64,000 nt of DNA, taken from NCBI GenBank assembly GCA_946807835.1, contig OX327699.1, positions 25,656,014-25,720,013 of the forward strand. Direction: 5' to 3'. How positions within the stretch are numbered: the stretch's first letter is position 1; each line of letters starts with the position of its first letter. Made by a program: the position numbers and the translations under genes. Origin of the DNA: Ailanthus altissimus (taxonomy: Eukaryota > Streptophyta > Magnoliopsida > Sapindales > Simaroubaceae). Below are positions 58,674 through 64,000 of the stretch, one piece after another. The notes under the pieces were generated by a model. That model was not told the origin of the DNA and searched no databases. It saw only the letters and a list, made by a program, of their open reading frames with translations.

Positions 58674-58964
58674 TATTGATAATTATGATCAATTACAACT
58701 CATGGATTTGGATGATTATGATTAATTGAGTAGAGTTTGTTAGTGAGTTAGTATTGCAATAGCAAAGGAGTGGACTTAAATCTTTCTTTTCCCACTCCTT
58801 TTAAGTTTGTTGTAACAAACCTTATCTAGGACTATAAATACTCCAACTCTAATTGTTTTGATATGAAAAATATATAATAACAAAAGAAGAATTACTTTTT
58901 TTTTCTCAAATACTCCAAAATATTTTTCCTGACACTTTCTCAAGAAACAAACAACATTTTAACT
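58674..58964 (+). repeat. 3' LTR of the Copia element
   Basis: 291 bp, TATTGATAATTATG to TTTTAACT, preceded by the polypurine tract GAAAGGGGA and followed by the target-site copy AAGGT. Confidence 0.9.
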
Positions 58965-58993
58965 AAGGTAAATACCGAAAGAAAGTGAAATCA

Positions 58994-61637
58994 AGAGAGA
59001 ATTGGCGAATGTTACAGAATTATTGCTAAGTCTATAGCCAATAGATGGAAACCCATCTTAGACTCCATAATTTCTAAAAATCAGAGTGCTTTCCTTCCTA
59101 AAAGATTAATGTGACAATCTTATTATTGGCTATGAGTGTCTGCCCAAAATTAGGAATAAAAAGAAAGGAAAAGGGGGATTACATTGCTCTTAAACTTGAT
59201 ATTTGCAAAGCTTAAGATAGGGTGGAATGGGAGTTTCTAAAGGCAGCAATTTTCAAGCTAAGCTCTCGTGAGAAATGGATCAAGATTCACGGAATGTTCA
59301 AGCTAGGCTTTCGTGAGAAATGGATCAAGATTGTGATGGATTGTGTTAGCACTGACTCTTTTTTGTACTTTATTGGAGAAGTTTATGGGGTCATTCAAGC
59401 TCAAAAAGGACTGAGGCAAGGCTGTCCCCTTTTTCCATATCTTTTTCTTATTTGTGCAGAGGCATTTTCATCACTTTTACAATTAGCAGAAACTAGATTC
59501 CTGATCCATGGAGACAATTTCAGCAGATCTTTGTCAATCTCACATCTATTATTTGCTGATGATAGTTTGATTTGTATTAAGGCTAGCAACCCAAGCTGCA
59601 ATGCTCTGAAACATGTATTAAGGCTTGCAACCTAAGCTGCAATGCTCTGAAACAGGTCCTAGAGCTGTATTCCCATGCCTCAGGTCACATGATCAACTAT
59701 GAAAAATCAACAATATTTGTCAGCTCAAATATCTCTCAATCCCAAGCAACACAAATGCAAAGAATTTTCAACCTGAGGAGAGTGTCACTGCATAAAAGAT
59801 ATTTGGTGTTACCCTTAATAGTTGGCAGAAATATGAAAAGCTTTTTTAATGACCTAAAGCTTAGAATCCACAGTAAGGTCCAAGGTTAGCAAGGGAAATT
59901 GTTTTCTAGTGGGGGGAAGGAAACTTTAATAAGGGTAGTGGCTCTTGCAGTTCCTACCTATGCTATCTCTATTTTTAAAACCCCCGAAATCATTTGTTCA
60001 GGCATTCAGCAGCTTTTGGCCAAGTTTTGGTGGGGTGCAACTAAAGATCAACCAAGAAAAATTCATTGGCTTAGCTGGAAAAATGTGTAAGAGCAAAAGA
60101 GATGGTGGCTTAGGTTTCAGGGACTTATCCAGCTTCAACCAATCCCTCTTAACCAAACAGAGATGGAGAATACTCCAAGATCCTGACCCACTCACTGCCA
60201 GGGTCTTTAGAGCTAGGTACTACAGAAATGGTGAGTTCATGACAGCCAATTTAGGCTCTAACCCTTCATACATTTGGAGGAGTATATTATGGAGGAGTTT
60301 TACTTAAGAAGGGAACTGGATGGATTATTGGTAATGGCAGGAAGGTGAAAATTCATAGGAGTAATTGGATCCCTAGAATTTTCACCTTCAAGCCAATATC
60401 CAAGCCATTAATGCCAAGGATAGTAAAGTCTAGGACTTGATTGGGGATGATTAGTTGTGGAATCTTTCTAAACTGCAGCAACATTTCAGCCCAGATGATG
60501 TGAAGATGATTTTGAGAATTCCCTTTTCTTTGGTTGATGAAGAAGATTCTATTTACTGGCATTATGACAAACGAGGTATCTTTACGGTTAAAAGTGGCTA
60601 TCATTTAGCTCATAAACTTAAGTATTATGAGGCACCAAAAACATCTGATAGGTCTAGGAATTTTTGGATATAGTTATAGAGTTGGGCTGCCCCCCTCAAA
60701 AGTTAAGATTTTCACCTGGAGAGCCATTAATAATTTGCTTCCAACAAGTCAAGTCTTGGCAGGTAGGAAGATCATTTCCAACCCCATATGCAGAAGGTGC
60801 AATCAAGATATGGAAGATACTAGTCATGATCTGGTGTATGGAGTCAAGAAAATTTTGATCCAGAATAATATCCTCAAGTATTATAAAAAAAAGGCAGTGC
60901 AGAGATCTAGTGTCAGTCATTCAGATTATGCTGGCTATCACAAATCAAGATGAAGCTGTCTACTTTGTTATATCTCTCTGGACAATTTGGCATAGTAGAA
61001 ATAAATTTGTTATGTAAGGCTGCAAAGAGGATCCTGCACAACCCAAGCTGAAGCTTTCACTGAAGTTTACAGCTCAAGTCAGTAAACCATTGCTTAATTC
61101 TCAACTTCCCCACAAGTACATTATGATCAAGACTAGGATAATCATGACTGGTTCACACTAAAGGTTGATGCTGCAACAAATCAGGATAAAGGAACCACTA
61201 GCTTTGGAGCAGTGTTAACAAATAATGCTAATCAGCAACTGTTCATGGCGGTGGGTCACAATCTATTCAATGAAGATGTCGAATTACCCGAGGTTGAGGA
61301 AATGAAGTTTGGATTACAAGCAATCAAAATGTTCGATCTCCCAAGGGTTAAAGTAGTTTCAATGCTCTCAATATTGTTAATTTAGTTAGGGGTACTTTAT
61401 GCTCTACAAGGAAATCAGATGGCTTATTCAGAATTTTCAAAATTGTACTGGTAGGTATAGCCAAATTGAATTTGTAAATGTTCATAGAGCTCAAAATATG
61501 TTGGCTCACAATTTAGCCAAATTTGCTTTGAAGTGCTCTTCGTCTATGTTTTGGTTGGACAACTTCCCAGTTGTCTGTTAGTTGGCAATGAAAATCCTTT
61601 TCTCAAAAAAAAAAAAAAAAGAGAGAGAGAGAATTGG
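58994..61637 (+). mobile_element. 5'-truncated LINE (L1-type) with poly-A tail and 12-bp TSD
   Basis: The element spans about 59006-61625. It begins inside reverse transcriptase (RIIAKSIANRWKP just after 59011), so the endonuclease and ORF1 are missing. Further on come RQGCPLFPYLFLICAEAF (about 59415-59470) and the catalytic HLLFADDSLI (about 59545-59570). The thumb and zf-RVT part follow (FTVKSGYHL about 60580; CRRCNQDMEDTSHD about 60790) and a C-terminal RNase H-like domain runs from about 61146 to 61580. A 16-bp poly-A run starts at 61605. AGAGAGAATTGG occurs at 58994-59005 and 61626-61637, a likely target-site duplication, though it sits in a GA-repeat. Several stops; not functional. Confidence 0.88.
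59252..59659 (+). repeat. Two short tandem duplications inside the LINE
   Basis: A 45-bp unit starting TTCAAGCTA is repeated at 59252 and 59297, keeping the frame. A 41-bp unit starting GTATTAAGGCT is repeated at 59574 and 59615, breaking it just after the catalytic motif. Confidence 0.85.
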
Positions 61638-63164
61638 AGAAAGCTAACAAGATAAATAAGGAAAGAATACAATTCTTTTCTAATCTATTACTTTATCTAT
61701 TTTTTTTTTTATCAATAATGGAGTTCGTAGTTAATAAAATATGAAATAATTAAAAAAATAAAATTTTGCAGCACATAATTAATATAAAATTTATATCAAA
61801 TAAAATTAGATTAAAAGAGAATTTTAATTTAATAAACAAATCTTTTTCATGATAAATATTTTATTTGCCACAAATACAAATTTTCCAAGTCTAGGTCCAA
61901 GTATTGGCTCCAAAAAGGAAGTACGGACCGCAGTCCATAATAAGCAGTATTAATTATTTTAGCTGCCCTGTCTACTACACACAAATCCAGTACCATTTAT
62001 ATTTACGACAACAATACGAGTCATAAAAGTGTCATTCCTCAATTTATTGAACATTGTAGGTTAATATGAGCCATTAGCTTGGTTGGATATTCGCTTTCAT
62101 TTCGAGGACCTCAAGAACAGTAAGGCAATTACTCATTTTATCTAGACATGATCCCACCCATAAATGGGGTGCAAAGGCTTTGTCTTCAGCAAAGCTTTAA
62201 ATGAAGAGAAATGGTAAGCTCTTCTATCATTAATTCATTTCTTTACTAATGAGTAGTCTGCTCCAAGCTTTAATGGTGATTGTCGATATTTAATTTCAGC
62301 TTCTAAAATAAAGAATGTGATTGCAATTTGATAGGAAGTTAAACCAGTATGGCTTGTTGCCAACAGATCATGGAAGTCCCCCATGTTTTTGACGGGGACG
62401 ACTGAGGGATTGATTTGGGCAAATTAAAGAAGTGGGTAACAGTCCAAAACAAGGCTGCTGCTTGGCTAAGGGATTGGTTTGCCTTGTTGGACAGTTTGTG
62501 ACCTAAGAAAATCATGAAATATAGAGCAATGGGAACAATGAATGCTTGCTGGACAAGTTACTGTGTCCCATAATTCATCTCTCTCTGAGTAGTAAAACTA
62601 ATTATCTAATAAAATATACAATGTTTTGACATCAAGGCTATGTTACTTTGTTCTGATTTGGTCTGAAGGCCATCCAGAATTTGCCAGCACTGTGTTGCCC
62701 GGTGGCTGCTTGCGAGAAATTCTAGGGAGCTTTCAAAGCGTTTCTTGATTATCACATTCATCATCGTATATTCAAGGGTGTGTTTCAAGGCTTGAGAATA
62801 AACAATGCAATACAAGATATTCCAAGACAAATTTATTAAGTTGGTTGTCCATTACAATGAAGTCAAGCTAGGACGGCTAAACCATCACCTTCATCATCGT
62901 AATTATGCATACATCAAAAGCTTGCTGACTTGGTAGATCCCTCTGCCTGCACCTTAATTTAATATCAAACTATGCAACAGGGTATTGTAGTCCTTTTCAA
63001 TTATCTTTCCCGGAAAGAGTTAAGCAAATCCAACCAACAACAACTACCTTCTTTGAAATGTAAGCCAACACCACCAATGGGTCCGACTTGAAAATTTATT
63101 CAAATTTGCCTAAAATTACTATTGAGACAACAAAGTTCTATCACTTCTCTCTGAAGCATTCTCT
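61638..63164. other. Intergenic DNA between the LINE and the formin gene
   Basis: AT-rich on the left, more mixed on the right. The minus frame at 62606-62830 has no recognisable product. 62900-63160 is presumably the formin promoter and 5' UTR. Confidence 0.5.
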
Positions 63165-63359
63165 ATGAGCTCTGTGACACAATGTTCCAGCCATACCCTT
63201 TTACTTCCCTTATCTTTTTGCTGTTCTTCCTATCTCATCTTCCCAATAAAATTCTCACAGAACATTGATATTCCTTCACCTCCAAGTTCAGTAACAGAAT
63301 CTTCACATAATCCTCTTGTTCTTTTTAGACTCACATTTCAGCAATGTCACCGCAACTAA
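63165..63359 (+). pseudogene. Frame-broken secretory leader of the formin gene (possible)
   Basis: A 64-codon frame starts with a hydrophobic run (HTLLLPLSFCCSSYLIFP) typical of a signal peptide, followed by Pro/Ser text (SQNIDIPSPPSS). That is how class I formins begin. It overlaps the downstream formin frame by 16 nt in a different register and ends in a stop at 63357. No intron of acceptable plant length joins them: the best donor/acceptor pair that would restore the register spans only 38 nt. It may be a real frameshift, a sequence error, or an unrelated upstream frame. Confidence 0.4.
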
Positions 63360-64000
63360 GCACTGTTATGATCATTACTGCTACAGCAGCAATTACTCTC
63401 ATTATTGCTGGAACCGCTCTCTTAATCTTCCGAAAAATTGCAAAACATCGCAGGAGAAATAAAATTAACTCCAGCTTCCGTAGGGAGGAAACAACAGTGA
63501 CTCATGAGGAGTTTGAGAAATTTAAAGGAAGAGTTAAAGGTTTAATTGTTGATGAAAACGGACAGGAAGTTCTTTATATGAGGAAAATGGAAGATGGAGA
63601 GCTTAAGGCTACTTTTCCGAAGGTTGTGTTTAATCCCAGTTATGAAGAAGAAGATGAAGAACAGAGGGTGGACGTCACAGAAAAGAGAACTACTAAACCG
63701 CGTTTGTTACTCAATGACCCATCTGATTTGTCTGCTCGTAAGAAAGAGGTTGAGCCAATTCTACAAAATCTTACGCTACCACCTCCAGCTTCAGCATTTT
63801 TGCTGACACAACCTCCACCTCTACCACCCGCTGCAACAAAGAAAGTTCCAACAGTGGTAGCAACAACAGTAGCAGCACCTCCTCCTCCTCTTCATCATCC
63901 ATTACCAGCACCACCACCACCTCCACCAGTACCAGTAAAAAGAAATCCTCCGCGATCAACTGCTCCATCTAAGTCATTTAATTGGGCTTCACCATTGAAA
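63344..64000 (+). CDS. Class I formin, N-terminal part (cut by the window edge)
   Basis: Formins nucleate and elongate actin filaments; class I members sit in the plasma membrane. The 219 codons present hold a membrane segment at residues about 8-29 (TVMIITATAAITLIIAGTAL), a basic stop-transfer patch (KHRRRNK) and a conserved cytosolic segment, EFEKFKGRVKGLIVDENGQE, with KATFPKVVFNPSYEEED. That is the pattern of the FH4/FH8 group. From about residue 145 on comes the Pro-rich FH1 part (LPPPAS, PPPPLHHPLP, APPPPPPVP). The FH2 domain lies beyond 64000. The ATG at 63344 is the first in this register, just after an in-frame TAG; a signal-peptide frame lies upstream in another register. The 3' end is missing. 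Confidence 0.85.
   Translation, partial: MSPQLSTVMIITATAAITLIIAGTALLIFRKIAKHRRRNKINSSFRREETTVTHEEFEKFKGRVKGLIVDENGQEVLYMRKMEDGELKATFPKVVFNPSYEEEDEEQRVDVTEKRTTKPRLLLNDPSDLSARKKEVEPILQNLTLPPPASAFLLTQPPPLPPAATKKVPTVVATTVAAPPPPLHHPLPAPPPPPPVPVKRNPPRSTAPSKSFNWASPLK

Larger units (their letters stand above)
53711..58969 (+). mobile_element. Degenerate Ty1/Copia retrotransposon with TA..CT LTRs and AAGGT TSD
   Basis: The 5' LTR is 53716-54023 (308 bp), the 3' LTR 58674-58964 (291 bp); both begin TATTGATAAT and end TTTTAACT. AAGGT at 53711-53715 and 58965-58969 is a perfect 5-bp target-site duplication. The primer-binding site TGGTATAAAGCC (54024) follows the 5' LTR directly and resembles the initiator-Met tRNA type. 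A polypurine tract GAAAGGGGA (58665) precedes the 3' LTR. Between them lie, in Copia order, gag pieces (54471-54976), a zinc knuckle with its first Cys changed (ICYKVGHTASEC, about 55181), protease with NSGATHH in place of DSGA (about 55400), integrase (IDIWGPA, about 56108), reverse transcriptase (57250-57760, YVND) and RNase H (58000-58650). Many stops and frameshifts; non-functional. It lies downstream of the response-regulator stop. Confidence 0.92.

Noticed and set aside
62606..62830. 74-codon minus-strand frame between LINE and formin
   Set aside because: No recognisable protein, no repeat or splice support.
1..64000. CRISPR array, prokaryotic operon or organellar insertion
   Set aside because: Direct repeats here are satellite or duplication type without spacer logic, genes are spliced, and no plastid or mitochondrial gene block was recognised.

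Overview
This 64 kb window is nuclear DNA of a core eudicot plant, most likely a woody rosid; I cannot fix the genus. The genes are split by GT-AG introns in AT-rich DNA, and the protein families are plant-specific (ALDH10, KONJAC, PPR, DP-E2F-like, type-A response regulator, class I formin). Copia and LINE relics and tandem repeats fill the gaps.

Layout. 1-4360: decayed minus-strand Copia element with part of a long LTR. 6489-11482 (+): ALDH10 aminoaldehyde/betaine-aldehyde dehydrogenase, 15 exons, 503 aa, peroxisomal SKL end. 14288-18871 (+): KONJAC-type GDP-mannose pyrophosphorylase-like protein, 15 exons, 415 aa, one GC-AG intron. 20315-21802 (-): intronless PPR protein of OTP43 type. 22995-26108 (-): DP-E2F-like (DEL) repressor, 11 exons, 385 aa. 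27790-30693 (+): APC8/CDC23, 4 exons, 577 aa. 32110-33238 (-): B12D protein, 3 exons, 87 aa. 34189-37103 (-): arginine/aspartate-rich RS-like nuclear protein, 6 exons, 329 aa. 39.5-47.3 kb: unusual tandem-repeat complex (about 120/143 bp, 249 bp and about 0.6 kb units) interrupted by a 2.17 kb solo LTR. 51491-53423 (+): type-A response regulator, 5 exons, 226 aa. 53716-58964: Copia element with TA..CT termini and TSD AAGGT. 59006-61625: 5'-truncated LINE with poly-A and TSD. 63344-64000 (+): start of a class I formin, cut by the window edge and preceded by a frame-broken signal-peptide ORF.

The genes are housekeeping or regulatory: aminoaldehyde oxidation, GDP-mannose supply, mitochondrial RNA processing, endocycle control (DEL and APC8 both act on the mitosis/endocycle switch and are divergent neighbours), cytokinin feedback and actin nucleation. 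From memory, the gene set matches two separate Arabidopsis segments (ALDH10A8-KJC1-OTP43-ARR15 on chromosome 1; ALDH10A9-DEL1-APC8-B12D-RS gene-ARR5 on chromosome 3). The window therefore looks like an unduplicated, unfractionated version of that ancestral block.

I found no prokaryotic system, CRISPR array or convincing RNA gene. The most unusual part is the 39.5-47.3 kb repeat complex. Exon boundaries were set by hand from splice consensus and frame continuity; all summed CDS lengths are multiples of three.
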